Of a DNA stretch of 64,000 bases, positions 27,714 through 36,476 are shown in pieces (position 1 is the stretch's first letter; every line of letters begins with the position of its first letter). A program made the translations under genes and the position numbers. Origin of the DNA: Streptomyces sp. NBC_01288 (GTDB taxonomy: Bacteria; Actinomycetota; Actinomycetes; Streptomycetales; Streptomycetaceae); NCBI RefSeq assembly GCF_035982055.1, contig NZ_CP108427.1:8431001-8495000 (forward strand). Reading direction: 5' to 3'. Under the pieces are notes generated by a model that worked only from the letters and a program-made list of their open reading frames with translations, made no database searches and was not told the origin of the DNA.

Positions 27714-28283
27714 ATGTCGGACCCGCTTGAATCGAAGCGGTGTACCGGATGTGGGCGAGAGTTGCCGCTCGGTTCGTGCGCTGTCGGGAGTGTGTGGCGG
27801 AACATTCTGCCGCGCACTACCGGCGGCGCAGGGAATCGCTCGGCAGGACTGTGCGCGAGAAGGTGGACATCCCCGTGGGGCACAAGTTGTGCCGAACCTG
27901 CGGGGAGGTGAAGCCCGCACAGCGAGTGGCACCGAAACTCGTCGGCATCGGACGGCCTGTCCACCCGGTGCAAGGCGTGTGGGGCCATCAAGGGGCGCGA
28001 GGATCATTTGAAGCGCAACTACGGCCTCACCGAAGCCGAGCGTGACGCGATGGTCGCCTCTCAAATGGGGCTCTGCGTTATCTGTTTGAAAGCCCCTGCC
28101 GTTCATGTGGATCACTGCCACGAGACGGGTAGGGTCCGTGGCGTACTGTGCTTCAACTGCAATTCGGCCATCGGCAAGTTGGGAGATGATCCCGACGCTG
28201 TTCGTCGGGCTGCCGCCTACTTGGAAGGATCCTCGTGGAAGCCAACACTCGTAGCACAGGGCGTCTACCAGCTGCCTTCCTGA
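27714..28283 (+). pseudogene. Zinc-finger/endonuclease VII-type HNH protein, disrupted by two frame changes
   Basis: Three consecutive reading-frame pieces form one recognisable protein. Piece 1 (27714 to about 27775) has CTGC; piece 2 (about 27776-27917, frame shifted) has CREC and CRTCGEVKP; piece 3 (27918-28283, back in the first frame) has HSEWHRN, CKAC and the HNH core CVIC, VDHCHETGRVRGVLCFNCN. The second change looks like one extra C in a CCC run at 27914-27916; the first looks like a small deletion. In the original frame a TGA at 27909 would stop translation. Only the HNH part (from 28008) could be made intact. The end overlaps prcB by 49 bases. Confidence 0.75.
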
Positions 28284-29080
28284 CGCCTGGGTCGTCGTCC
28301 TTCATGGACTTCCTCTCCGACCACCAGCCGGCGATGCTTCCGGGCAACCGGCAACTGCCGCCCACCCAGGGCGTCATCGAGGCTCCGCACGGCACGACGA
28401 TCGTCGCCGTCACGTTCCCCGGCGGGGTCGTGCTCGCCGGTGACCGGCGGGCCACCATGGGCAATGTCATCGCGCAGCGGGACATCGAGAAGGTCTTCCC
28501 GGCCGACGAGTACTCGGCGGTGGGTATCGCCGGCACCGCCGGTCTGGCCGTCGAGATGGTCAAGCTCTTCCAACTGGAGCTGGAGCACTTCGAGAAGGTC
28601 GAAGGCGCCCAACTCTCCCTGGAGGGCAAGGCGAACCGACTGTCCACCATGATCCGTTCCAACCTCGGCATGGCCATGCAGGGCCTCGCCGTGGTCCCCC
28701 TCTTCGCCGGCTTCGACGTGGACCGCGGCATCGGTCGCATCTTCTCCTACGACGTGACGGGCGGCCGTTCCCAGGAGCTCGGCTACGCGTCCACCGGCTC
28801 CGGTTCGGTGTTCGCGCGGGGCGCCATGAAGAAGCTCTTCCACGACCAGCTGACCGAGAGCGAGGCCACGACCCTCGTGGTCCAGGCCCTCTACGACGCG
28901 GCCGACGACGACTCGGCGACCGGTGGTCCCGATGTCGCCCGCCGGATCTACCCGATCGTCACCGTGATCACCGAGGACGGCTTCCGTCGGCTCACCGACG
29001 ACGAGTCCTCCGAGATCGCCCGCTCGATCCTGGAGCGGCGACTGCAGCAGCCCGACGGCCCGCGCGCCGCGCTGCTCTGA
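28235..29080 (+). CDS. prcB: Proteasome subunit beta (precursor)
   Basis: The GTG at 28235 follows GGAAGGA. The 281-residue precursor carries a 53-residue propeptide; autocleavage between Gly53 and Thr54 in [12 protein letters not shown] exposes the catalytic threonine. GDRRATMGN supplies the active-site Asp/Arg region and the conserved Lys follows in IEKVF. Fourteen subunits form the two inner rings of the 20S core. The gene starts inside the end of the disrupted HNH gene, so it is probably translated by coupling or from its own RBS. Confidence 0.97.
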   Translation: MEANTRSTGRLPAAFLTPGSSSFMDFLSDHQPAMLPGNRQLPPTQGVIEAPHGTTIVAVTFPGGVVLAGDRRATMGNVIAQRDIEKVFPADEYSAVGIAGTAGLAVEMVKLFQLELEHFEKVEGAQLSLEGKANRLSTMIRSNLGMAMQGLAVVPLFAGFDVDRGIGRIFSYDVTGGRSQELGYASTGSGSVFARGAMKKLFHDQLTESEATTLVVQALYDAADDDSATGGPDVARRIYPIVTVITEDGFRRLTDDESSEIARSILERRLQQPDGPRAALL

Positions 29081-29147
29081 CCCGGCTCGTTCTCATCCAG
29101 GTGATCCAGTGACTTCGACGGAACTTTAAAGAGAGGGACGGATACCG

Positions 29148-29894
29148 GTGTCGACGCCGTTCTATGTCTCACCCCAGCAGGCCATGGCCGACCGGGCGGA
29201 GTACGCCCGCAAGGGCATCGCCCGTGGCCGCAGCCTGGTCGTGCTGCAGTTCGCCGACGGCATCGTCTTCGTCGGCGAGAACCCGTCCCGTGCGCTGCAC
29301 AAGTTCAGCGAGATCTACGACCGGATCGGGTTCGCGGCCGCCGGAAAGTACAACGAGTACGAGAACCTGCGGATCGGCGGCGTCAGGTACGCCGACATGC
29401 GCGGTTACACCTACGACCGTGCGGATGTGACCGCGCGCGGTCTCGCCAACGTCTACGCCCAGACGCTCGGCACGATCTTCTCCAGTGCGGCCGAGAAGCC
29501 GTACGAGGTGGAGCTGGTCGTCGCGGAGGTCGGGGACACGCCGGACGGCGACCAGATCTACCGGCTGCCGCACGACGGTTCGATCGTGGACGAGCACGGC
29601 TCGGTCGCGGTCGGTGGCAACGCCGAGACGATCAGCACCTATCTGGACCAGCGCCACCGCGACGGCATGACGCTCGCGGAGGCGCTCAAGCTGGCCGTGC
29701 AGTCCCTGTCCCGTGACACGAACGGCAGCGAGCGGGAGATCCCCGCCGAGCGCCTGGAGGTCGCGGTCCTGGACCGTACGCGTCCGCAGGCCCGCAAGTT
29801 CCGGCGCATCGTCGGCCCGCAGCTGTCCCGCCTGCTGGAGGGCGAGAACGCGGACACGTCGTCCGAGGAGTCCGACGCCGACGACGAGGAGTGA
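29148..29894 (+). CDS. prcA: Proteasome subunit alpha
   Basis: The 248-residue protein starts at a GTG preceded by GAGAGGGACGG. It has the N-terminal gate segment [29 protein letters not shown] and the Ntn fold without a catalytic Thr. It forms the outer rings that dock the ARC hexamer. The C-terminal 20 residues are a highly acidic tail ([11 protein letters not shown]). It is the last gene of the locus, followed by a perfect terminator hairpin. Confidence 0.97.
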   Translation: MSTPFYVSPQQAMADRAEYARKGIARGRSLVVLQFADGIVFVGENPSRALHKFSEIYDRIGFAAAGKYNEYENLRIGGVRYADMRGYTYDRADVTARGLANVYAQTLGTIFSSAAEKPYEVELVVAEVGDTPDGDQIYRLPHDGSIVDEHGSVAVGGNAETISTYLDQRHRDGMTLAEALKLAVQSLSRDTNGSEREIPAERLEVAVLDRTRPQARKFRRIVGPQLSRLLEGENADTSSEESDADDEE

Positions 29895-29914
29895 GTCGAC
29901 CTCACCCAGCTTTT

Positions 29915-29949
29915 CGCGTGCCCCGGCCGGTCATCGGCCGGGGCACGCG
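29915..29949. terminator. Terminator between prcA and the LacI gene
   Basis: CGCGTGCCCCGGCCG and CGGCCGGGGCACGCG form a perfect 15-base stem with loop GTCAT. The genes on both sides converge on it. Confidence 0.8.
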
Positions 29950-29972
29950 GCGTTGCGGGGGCCACAGGGGCG

Positions 29973-30989
29973 TCAGGCGGCGCCTGGTGGCGCCGTGGAG
30001 CCGCGGACGACCAGTTCCACCGGGATGTCCCCGTCCTCCGGTACGCGGCCGTCCAGGACGGCCAGGAGGGCGCGCATGCCGTGTTCGCCGAAGAGTTCGG
30101 CGTCGAGGCGGACCGTGGTGAGTTCCGGGTCGATGGCGGTGGCGAGGGCGAGGTCGTCGAGGCCGGTGATCGAGAGGTCGTCCGGGATGCGCAGGCCCAG
30201 GCGGCGGGCGGCCTTGTAGGCGCCGGCGGCGAGTTTGTCGTCGTCGCAGACCAGGGCGGTCACCCGTGATCCCGGTGCCGCGAGCGCGGCTTCGGCGGCG
30301 GCCAGGGCGCCCTCGATCGAAATGGGGGCGCGGGTCGTACGGACCGAGGTGCCCTCGAACTCGCCGACCCGTGCGGCCAGTTCACGCGCGCGTACCTCGA
30401 AGGTCCAGGACGGGACGTCGGCGGCCAGGTGCAGGAAGTGGCGGTGGCCCAGGGTCAGCAGGTGGTCGGCGACCTGGCGGATGCCGTCGGCGATGTCCAG
30501 GTTGACGGTGGCCGCGCCGAGGCTGCCCTCGGGGTCGCTGTCGAGCATGACCAGGGGGAGTTGGTCGCCGCGGATCGCGGTGAGGGCGTCGGCGGCCATG
30601 GAGGAGGCGATCACGCCGTCCAGGGCGGCCTGGGCGGAGGCGAAGGGGTCGCGGGCGGGGCCGATGCCCTCGGGGGAGGGGTAGAGGACCACGCCGAAGC
30701 CGTGTTCGGCGGCGACCCGGGCGGCGCCGGTGTAGACGCCGGCGAAGAACTCCGTCGTCAGCACCGGGACGACGAGCAGGACGGTGCGGGTGCGGCCGAG
30801 GCGGAGGTTGCGGGCGGCGAGGTTGGGGCGGTAGCCCAGGTCGCGGGCGGCCTCGCGGACGCGTTCGGCGGTCGTGGCCGAGACCCGGCCGCGCCACTTG
30901 TCGCCGAGCACCAGGGAGACCGCGGCCTGGGAGACGCCGGCGGCCTGCGCGACGTCGCGGCTCGTGGGGCGGGTGCTGGCTGGTGCCAC
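29973..30989 (-). CDS. LacI-family transcription regulator
   Basis: The GTG at 30989 follows AAGGAG. The 338-residue protein has the LacI helix-turn-helix (TSRDVAQAAGVSQAAVSLVLGDKWRGRVS), hinge helix (GYRPNLAARNLR) and a periplasmic-binding-protein-like effector domain. It should repress its own gene and the divergent MFS gene from sites in the 135-base gap between them. The ligand is unknown. This regulator/MFS pair lies between prcA and pafA, an order I remember as conserved in streptomycetes. Confidence 0.9.
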   Translation of the reverse strand: MAPASTRPTSRDVAQAAGVSQAAVSLVLGDKWRGRVSATTAERVREAARDLGYRPNLAARNLRLGRTRTVLLVVPVLTTEFFAGVYTGAARVAAEHGFGVVLYPSPEGIGPARDPFASAQAALDGVIASSMAADALTAIRGDQLPLVMLDSDPEGSLGAATVNLDIADGIRQVADHLLTLGHRHFLHLAADVPSWTFEVRARELAARVGEFEGTSVRTTRAPISIEGALAAAEAALAAPGSRVTALVCDDDKLAAGAYKAARRLGLRIPDDLSITGLDDLALATAIDPELTTVRLDAELFGEHGMRALLAVLDGRVPEDGDIPVELVVRGSTAPPGAA

Positions 30990-31010
30990 GGTCGGCCTGC
31001 TCCTTGGTGA

Positions 31011-31042
31011 GGACTCCGTAGGGACTCCGTATGGACTCGCGA
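31011..31042. repeat. Short tandem repeat in the LacI/MFS gap
   Basis: GGACTCCGTA occurs at 31011 and 31022, with a third partial copy (GGACTCGCG) at 31033, an 11-base period of about one helical turn. Confidence 0.6.
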
Positions 31043-31056
31043 ACAGCGCACATGGT

Positions 31057-31081
31057 ACGTATGACTGCAGACGTTATACGT
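31057..31081. promoter_or_regulatory. Possible LacI-type operator
   Basis: ACGTAT (31057-31062) and ATACGT (31076-31081) are inverted half-sites 13 bases apart, midway between the divergent LacI and MFS genes in the most A/T-rich part of the gap. Confidence 0.4.
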
Positions 31082-31124
31082 AAAACCTCATGCGCGACGG
31101 TGAGGGGGAGGGCGGGACGAGGCC

Positions 31125-32378
31125 GTGGGATATCTGGAGATCCTCAGGGCGAGGCACGCCACCCGCCTGCTGGTGGGCACGCTGGTGGGACGGCTGCCGA
31201 ACGCCACCGCCGCGATCGCGATCGTGCTGTTCATCCGCGCGGAGGGCGGCACCTACAGCCTCGCGGGCGCGTTGGCGGCCGTGTACGGCATCGCCAACGC
31301 GGTCGGACAGCCCCTCCTGGGGCGCCTGGTGGATGTCCACGGGCAGCCGCGTGTGCAGCTGCCCGCCGCGGTCCTGTCGGCGCTCTCGATGGCCGTCTTC
31401 GCCTTCTGGGGGACCGATCCGCTGCCGCTCGCCTACGTGGCCGTCGCGGCCGCCGGTCTCTTCGCGCCGCCCCTGGAGGGCGGTCTGCGGGCGCTGTGGC
31501 CGGCTGTGCTGCGCCGGGAGGAGCAGGTGCACACGGCGTACGCGATGGACGCGGTCGCCCAGGAAGTCATGTTCACCGTGGGGCCGTTGCTCGTGACGGT
31601 GTTCGTGTCGCTGTGGTCCGCCCCCGTCGCGCTGCTCGTGCTGAACGTCATCGGGGTGCTGGGCGCCCTCTCCGTAGTCGTGTCGCCGCCCTCGCGCGCG
31701 TGGCGTTCGGCTCCGCGCGAGGCGCACTGGCTGGGCGCCCTGCGCTCGCCGGGGCTGCTGGCGCTGCTCGGCGCGTTCCTGTTCGTCGGGATGGCGCTCG
31801 GGTCGATCACGGTCGCGTCCGTGCCGTACGCCGACGGGCACGGCGGTGACGTGGTGTACGGCTGGCTGATGGCGGCGATCGGGCTGGGCGCGCTGCTGGG
31901 CGGGACCGTCTACGGGGCGCGGCAGTGGAGCGGGGTGCCGGAGCGCCGACTGCGGGTCCTGGTGGGGCTGCTGGCGGTGTGTTACCTGCCGTTGATGCTG
32001 ATGCCGGGCGCGGTCGGCATGGTGCTGCTGACCGTGCTCGCCGGGGTGTTCCTCGCGCCCGCTCTCGCCTGCGCCTTCATCATCGTCGACCGGCACGCCC
32101 CGAAGGGCACGGTCACCGAGGCTTTCTCGTGGCTTGTGACCACGTTCACCGTGGGGGCGTCGGTCGGAACGGGCGTCGCGGGGCCGGTCGTACAGGCCGG
32201 TGGGGCCCTGTGGGGGTTCGTCGTGCCGGGGGCCGCGGGGGCCGTCTCGTTGCTGGTTCTGCTGACCACCGGGCGGGTCCTCGCAGCTCCCGCCGTGGGT
32301 GCGGTGGTTGCGGCTTCATCGGAAAATGATCCAAACCGTGCCGCCGAACCCCGTTTCAGCACAGGCGATCGGGCGTAA
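31125..32378 (+). CDS. MFS transporter
   Basis: The 417-residue protein has twelve predicted membrane segments and the loop 2-3 motif LGRLVDVHGQPRV of the major facilitator superfamily. It resembles drug or sugar efflux permeases of actinobacteria, but the substrate cannot be told. The GTG start is used; the ribosome-binding site is weak (GGACGAGG). It is divergent from the LacI gene and probably controlled by it. Its stop codon TAA lies within the -10 box of the pafA promoter. Confidence 0.85.
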   Translation: MGYLEILRARHATRLLVGTLVGRLPNATAAIAIVLFIRAEGGTYSLAGALAAVYGIANAVGQPLLGRLVDVHGQPRVQLPAAVLSALSMAVFAFWGTDPLPLAYVAVAAAGLFAPPLEGGLRALWPAVLRREEQVHTAYAMDAVAQEVMFTVGPLLVTVFVSLWSAPVALLVLNVIGVLGALSVVVSPPSRAWRSAPREAHWLGALRSPGLLALLGAFLFVGMALGSITVASVPYADGHGGDVVYGWLMAAIGLGALLGGTVYGARQWSGVPERRLRVLVGLLAVCYLPLMLMPGAVGMVLLTVLAGVFLAPALACAFIIVDRHAPKGTVTEAFSWLVTTFTVGASVGTGVAGPVVQAGGALWGFVVPGAAGAVSLLVLLTTGRVLAAPAVGAVVAASSENDPNRAAEPRFSTGDRA

Positions 32379-32381
32379 TGT
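32376..32381 (+). promoter_or_regulatory. -10 element for probable leaderless pafA transcript
   Basis: TAATGT ends six bases before the pafA ATG, and no ribosome-binding site is present. The T-A-A is also the stop of the MFS gene. Confidence 0.4.
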
Positions 32382-32387
32382 TCAGTC

Positions 32388-33749
32388 ATGGACCGCCGCA
32401 TTTTCGGGCTGGAGAACGAGTACGGCGTCACGTGTACGTTCAGGGGACAGCGGCGTCTGTCTCCCGACGAAGTGGCTCGGTACCTCTTCCGCCGTGTCGT
32501 GTCATGGGGCCGCAGCAGCAATGTCTTTCTGCGAAACGGCGCCCGGCTCTATCTCGACGTGGGCTCACATCCGGAATACGCGACCCCCGAATGTGACAAC
32601 TTGACCGAACTGGTCACCCACGACAAAGCCGGCGAGCGCATTCTCGAAGGACTCCTGGTGGACGCCGAACGACGCCTGCACGAGGAGGGAATCGCGGGCG
32701 ACGTCTACCTCTTCAAGAACAACACCGACTCGGCGGGCAACTCGTACGGCTGCCACGAGAACTACCTGGTGGCACGGCACGGCGAGTTCTCCCGGCTCGC
32801 GGACATCCTCATCCCGTTCCTGGTCACGCGTCAGCTTCTGTGCGGCGCGGGCAAGGTGCTTCAGACTCCGCGTGGCGCCGTGTACTGCGTCAGCCAGCGC
32901 GCCGAACACATCTGGGAGGGCGTCTCCTCGGCGACGACGCGTTCCCGACCCATCATCAACACCCGGGACGAACCGCACGCGGACGCCGAGCGCTACCGCC
33001 GTCTCCACGTCATCGTGGGCGACTCGAACATGTCCGAGACGACCATGCTGCTCAAGGTCGGCGCCACCGACCTGGTGCTGCGCATGATCGAGGCGGGCAC
33101 GGTGATGCGCGACCTGACCCTGGAGAACCCGATCCGGGCGATCCGCGAGGTCAGCCACGACATCACGGGCCGGCGCAAGGTGCGTCTGGCCAGCGGACGC
33201 GAGGCATCCGCGATCGAGGTGCAGCGCGAGTACTACGAGAAGGCCGTGGACTTCGTCGACCGCCGCGGCATCCGTACCGGCACCGTCGCGCAGGTCCTCG
33301 AACTGTGGGGCCGGGTGCTGGACTCGATCGAGGCCGAGGACCTCGACCGGATCGGCACCGAGATCGACTGGGTCATGAAGTACCAGCTCATCGAGCGGTA
33401 CCGGGCGAAGCACAACATGACCATGTCCCACCCGCGGGTGGCGCAGATCGACCTCGCCTACCACGACATCCACCGTCGCCGAGGGCTCTACTACCTCCTG
33501 GAGAGGAAGGGCCAAGCCGCCCGGATCTGCAACGACTTGAAGATCTTCGAGGGCAAGTCCGTTCCGCCGCAGACCACTCGGGCCAGGCTCCGCGGCGACT
33601 TCATCCGCAGGGCTCAGGAACAGCGGCGGGACTTCACCGTCGACTGGGTCCATCTCAAGCTCAACGACCAGGCCCAGCGCACGGTGTTGTGCAAGGACCC
33701 GTTCCGTTCCGTGGACGACAGGGTGGAGAAACTGATCGCCGGAATGTAG
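32388..33749 (+). CDS. pafA: Pup-protein ligase
   Basis: The 453-residue protein has the same fold as Dop but lacks the Dop loop: [15 protein letters not shown] at the start with the metal/ATP Glu residues, catalytic Asp57 in [16 protein letters not shown], and [27 protein letters not shown]. With ATP it joins the C-terminal Glu of Pup to lysine side chains of target proteins. It is 2.5 kb away from prcA, separated by the LacI/MFS pair, and heads a run of genes pafA-FKBP-FKBP-pafB-pafC in one direction. Confidence 0.97.
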   Translation: MDRRIFGLENEYGVTCTFRGQRRLSPDEVARYLFRRVVSWGRSSNVFLRNGARLYLDVGSHPEYATPECDNLTELVTHDKAGERILEGLLVDAERRLHEEGIAGDVYLFKNNTDSAGNSYGCHENYLVARHGEFSRLADILIPFLVTRQLLCGAGKVLQTPRGAVYCVSQRAEHIWEGVSSATTRSRPIINTRDEPHADAERYRRLHVIVGDSNMSETTMLLKVGATDLVLRMIEAGTVMRDLTLENPIRAIREVSHDITGRRKVRLASGREASAIEVQREYYEKAVDFVDRRGIRTGTVAQVLELWGRVLDSIEAEDLDRIGTEIDWVMKYQLIERYRAKHNMTMSHPRVAQIDLAYHDIHRRRGLYYLLERKGQAARICNDLKIFEGKSVPPQTTRARLRGDFIRRAQEQRRDFTVDWVHLKLNDQAQRTVLCKDPFRSVDDRVEKLIAGM

Positions 33750-33795
33750 GCGAAAGTATCCGGATATCGACGTCCGGATGCATATTCGGTACGCC

Positions 33796-33832
33796 ACACG
33801 GGCCCCGTACGTTTCACGTACGGGGCCCGTGT
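33796..33832 (+). terminator. Terminator after pafA
   Basis: ACACGGGCCCCGTACG and CGTACGGGGCCCGTGT form a perfect 16-base stem with loop TTTCA, 47 bases after the pafA stop. Confidence 0.8.
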
Positions 33833-33891
33833 CGCACCGTAGAGTTGCGCGCACGCCATCAACAAGATCGACCGATTACGAGGCCTTCACC

Positions 33892-34905
33892 GTGCGCCGA
33901 CGCTCCGTTCTTATCGCTGTTCCCGCAGGACTTGTGACGCTCGCGGGGTGCGGTGACAGCGATTCCTCCTCCAGCAAGGCCAGCGCGTCGCCGTCGCCCT
34001 CGCCGTCCTCCTCGGCCTCGACCGTGCCGCCGCCGAAGCTCGTGGACGGTCCGCTGCCGGCGATCACCGCGGGCACCAAGTTCGACGAGAAGCCGACCGT
34101 CGCCAAGGGCACCGGCACTCCGTCGAAGGACCTCGCGGTGAAGACGGTGATCGCGGGCGGCGGCAAGGCCGTGGCGGAGGGCGACTTCGTCAAGGTGAAC
34201 TACCTGGGCCAGATCTGGTCGACGGCCAAGGTCTTCGACAACTCCTACGACCGCAAGACCTCGTTGGTCATCCAGCTCGCCCAGGGCGGCATCATCGACG
34301 GCTGGCGCTACGGCCTGGCGGGCAGGAAGGTCGGCAGCCGCGTCGAGATGGCGATCCCGCCGACCTGGGGATACGGCACGGCGGGCAGCCCCCAAGCGGG
34401 CATCAAGGGCACCGACACGCTGGTCTTCGTGATCGACATCCAGGACTCCTTCAACGCCAAGAGCTCCGCCAAGGGTTCGACCGTCGCGCAGTCCGACGCC
34501 GATCTGCCCAAGGTCGGCACGAACACCGACGGCAAGGCCCCCTCGGTCACCATCCCCAAGGCGGACCCGCCGAAGAAGCTGGTGTCGAACTACGTCCTGG
34601 AGGGCGACGGAGCCGTCGTCAAGGAGGCGCAGTCGATCCTCTGCCAGTTCAAGGGCGTGGTCTGGTCCACCGGCAAGGAGTTCGAATCGACGTACTCCCA
34701 GGGGCGGTTGAGCCAGTTCGCGATCAAGGACATGGAGTCGGTCGTCAAGGGTCTGGCCCAGGGCATCACCGGCAAGAAGGTCGGCAGCCGCATCATGATC
34801 GTGGCGCCCGCGGACCTGGCCTACGGGGACACCCCGCCGAGCGGCGGTGCCATCAAGAAGGGCGACACCCTGGTGTTCTCCGTGGACATCCTGGCGGCCA
34901 TGTGA
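33892..34905 (+). CDS. Lipoprotein with two FKBP-type peptidyl-prolyl isomerase domains
   Basis: The GTG at 33892 gives a proper lipoprotein signal (VRRRSVLIAV...LAGC, Cys20) and is preceded by GAGG; the longer upstream frame is not a signal peptide. A Ser/Pro-rich linker follows. FKBP domain 1 spans about residues 85-190 (GDFVKVNYLGQIWSTAKVFDNSY, IPPTWGYGTAG) and domain 2 about 235-337 (VVWSTGKEFESTY, VAPADLAYGDTPPSGG). The first is shorter in some motifs. It would help fold exported proteins at the outer membrane face. The full-length protein has 337 residues. Confidence 0.88.
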   Translation: MRRRSVLIAVPAGLVTLAGCGDSDSSSSKASASPSPSPSSSASTVPPPKLVDGPLPAITAGTKFDEKPTVAKGTGTPSKDLAVKTVIAGGGKAVAEGDFVKVNYLGQIWSTAKVFDNSYDRKTSLVIQLAQGGIIDGWRYGLAGRKVGSRVEMAIPPTWGYGTAGSPQAGIKGTDTLVFVIDIQDSFNAKSSAKGSTVAQSDADLPKVGTNTDGKAPSVTIPKADPPKKLVSNYVLEGDGAVVKEAQSILCQFKGVVWSTGKEFESTYSQGRLSQFAIKDMESVVKGLAQGITGKKVGSRIMIVAPADLAYGDTPPSGGAIKKGDTLVFSVDILAAM

Positions 34906-34999
34906 CCCCTGCGGGGATCGGCCTGGCCGGAGCGCGACCCCGGCTGGGATGCGAGACTGTCCGAGTTGTCTTGTCGTACACATAGCAGGAGCCAGAGAC

Positions 35000-35371
35000 G
35001 TGAGCATCGAGAAGCCCGAGATCGACTTCCCGGAGGGCGAAGCCCCGGCCGACCTGGAGATCGTGGATCTCTGGGAGGGTGACGGAGAGATCGCGGTGGC
35101 GGGCCAGAACGTCACCGTTCACTACGTGGGAGTCGCCTTCAGCACCGGCGAGGAGTTCGACGCCAGCTGGAACCGCGGCACCCCGTTCAAGTTCCCGCTC
35201 GGTGGCGGCCGTGTCATCAAGGGCTGGGACAAGGGCGTGCAGGGCATGAAGGTCGGCGGCCGCCGCCGGCTGACCATCCCGGCGCACCTCGCCTACGGCA
35301 ACCAGAGCCCGACCCCGGCGATCAAGCCGGGCGAGACCCTGATCTTCGTGGTCGACCTCATCGCCGTCTGA
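35000..35371 (+). CDS. Cytoplasmic FKBP-type peptidyl-prolyl isomerase
   Basis: The GTG at 35000 with AGGAG eight bases before it gives a 123-residue single FKBP domain beginning VSIEKPEIDFPEGEAP. Core motifs: VTVHYVGVAFSTGEEFDASW, FPLGGGRVIKGWDKGVQGMKVGGRRRLTIP and AYGNQSPTPAIKPGETLIFVVDLI. No signal peptide. It catalyses proline isomerisation and would bind FK506-like macrolides. It follows the two-domain FKBP lipoprotein after 94 bases. Confidence 0.94.
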   Translation: MSIEKPEIDFPEGEAPADLEIVDLWEGDGEIAVAGQNVTVHYVGVAFSTGEEFDASWNRGTPFKFPLGGGRVIKGWDKGVQGMKVGGRRRLTIPAHLAYGNQSPTPAIKPGETLIFVVDLIAV

Positions 35372-35401
35372 TCACCGGTTCCGACCGGACCCGATCACCT
35401 G

Positions 35402-35436
35402 GGGCCCATGCCTGCGAGGGCATGGGCCCTCGGCTT
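35402..35436 (+). terminator. Terminator after the FKBP gene
   Basis: GGGCCCATGCC pairs with GGCATGGGCCC around a short loop and is followed by TCGGCTTTT. Confidence 0.8.
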
Positions 35437-35503
35437 TTGCCAGGCCTCCGCGGGGCGGTACGGTCATCGTTCGTAAGCACATACAGGGAGGCGAAGGGCG
35501 TCG

Positions 35504-36457
35504 ATGGCCATTGCCAAGGCCGAGCGGCTGATGAACCTCGCGCTGTGTCTGCTCGGGACACGGCGGCCGCTCAGCAAGCGTGAGCTGCGCGAATCCATCG
35601 AGGCCTATCTCGAAGCGGGCAGCGACGACTCCTTCAACCGGATGTTCGAGCGCGACAAGGACGATCTGCGCGAACTCGGCCTCGTCATCGAGACGGTGGA
35701 GAACCTGGACGGCGAGGTCGGCTATCTCGCCCGCCGCGACAGCAACCGCCTCCCGCCCATCACCCTCGACGCCGAGGAGGCCGCCGCGCTCGGTCTCGCC
35801 GCCAAGGTGTGGCAGCAGGCCCGGCTCGCCGGCGCCGCGAGCGGCGCGCTACAGAAGCTGCGCGCGGCCGGGATGCCCGAGGACCTCGACCCGTACGAGC
35901 CGCACGGCGCCCTGGAGCCGCGCATCCCGGTGCACGAGGCGTCGTTCGAGCCGCTGATGCTGGCCTGCCGCGACCGCCGGCCCGTCCTCTTCGACTACCG
36001 CAAGGCCACCGCCGCCCGCCCCGAACCCCGCAACGTCGAGCCGTGGGCGCTGGAGTGCTGGCGCGGCCACTGGTACCTCGCCGGCTGGGACCGGGACCGG
36101 GGCGCCGAGCGGGTCTTCCGGCTGTCCCGGATCACCGGCAAGGTGCGCTCGCGCAACGGGCGGTTCACCGCGGACATCCCCGACGTCGTCACCGTGCGCG
36201 AGACCGTCGCGAGCTGGGCGGGGGAGACCGCCGACCGCTCCGCGCTGATCCGGCTGCGCACGGGCTCCGGGTACCCCTTGCGGGCGAAAGCCGCGGCGGT
36301 TCGGGAACTCGCGGACGGCTGGGACGAGTTGGAGATTCCGTACGGCCACGGGCTGGACGCCTGGCTGGTGGAGTTCGGGCCCGACGTGGTCGTCCTGGAG
36401 CCCGCCGAGCTGCGGGCCGACGTGGTGGACCGGCTGCGCGCTGTGGCCAAGGGCTGA
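35504..36457 (+). CDS. pafB: WYL-domain transcription activator PafB
   Basis: The 317-residue protein has an N-terminal winged helix-turn-helix (KAERLMNLALCLLGTRRPLSKRELRESIEAY), a helical linker, and a WYL domain with PLMLACRDRRPVLFDYRKA and WALECWRGHWYLAGWDRDRGAERVFRLSRI. PafB works with PafC as a heteromeric activator of the DNA-damage response, recognising TTGTCRGTG-N8-TANNNT promoters, probably after binding single-stranded DNA with the WYL domains. It is followed 19 bases later by pafC, and possible target promoters lie within the same cluster. Confidence 0.93.
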   Translation: MAIAKAERLMNLALCLLGTRRPLSKRELRESIEAYLEAGSDDSFNRMFERDKDDLRELGLVIETVENLDGEVGYLARRDSNRLPPITLDAEEAAALGLAAKVWQQARLAGAASGALQKLRAAGMPEDLDPYEPHGALEPRIPVHEASFEPLMLACRDRRPVLFDYRKATAARPEPRNVEPWALECWRGHWYLAGWDRDRGAERVFRLSRITGKVRSRNGRFTADIPDVVTVRETVASWAGETADRSALIRLRTGSGYPLRAKAAAVRELADGWDELEIPYGHGLDAWLVEFGPDVVVLEPAELRADVVDRLRAVAKG

Positions 36458-36476
36458 GGGGGAGCGGAAGAGAACT

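Noticed and set aside
27740-28045. A separate small gene overlapping the disrupted endonuclease VII gene
   Set aside because: It contains only the middle zinc-finger pairs followed by out-of-frame residues; one broken gene explains all pieces.
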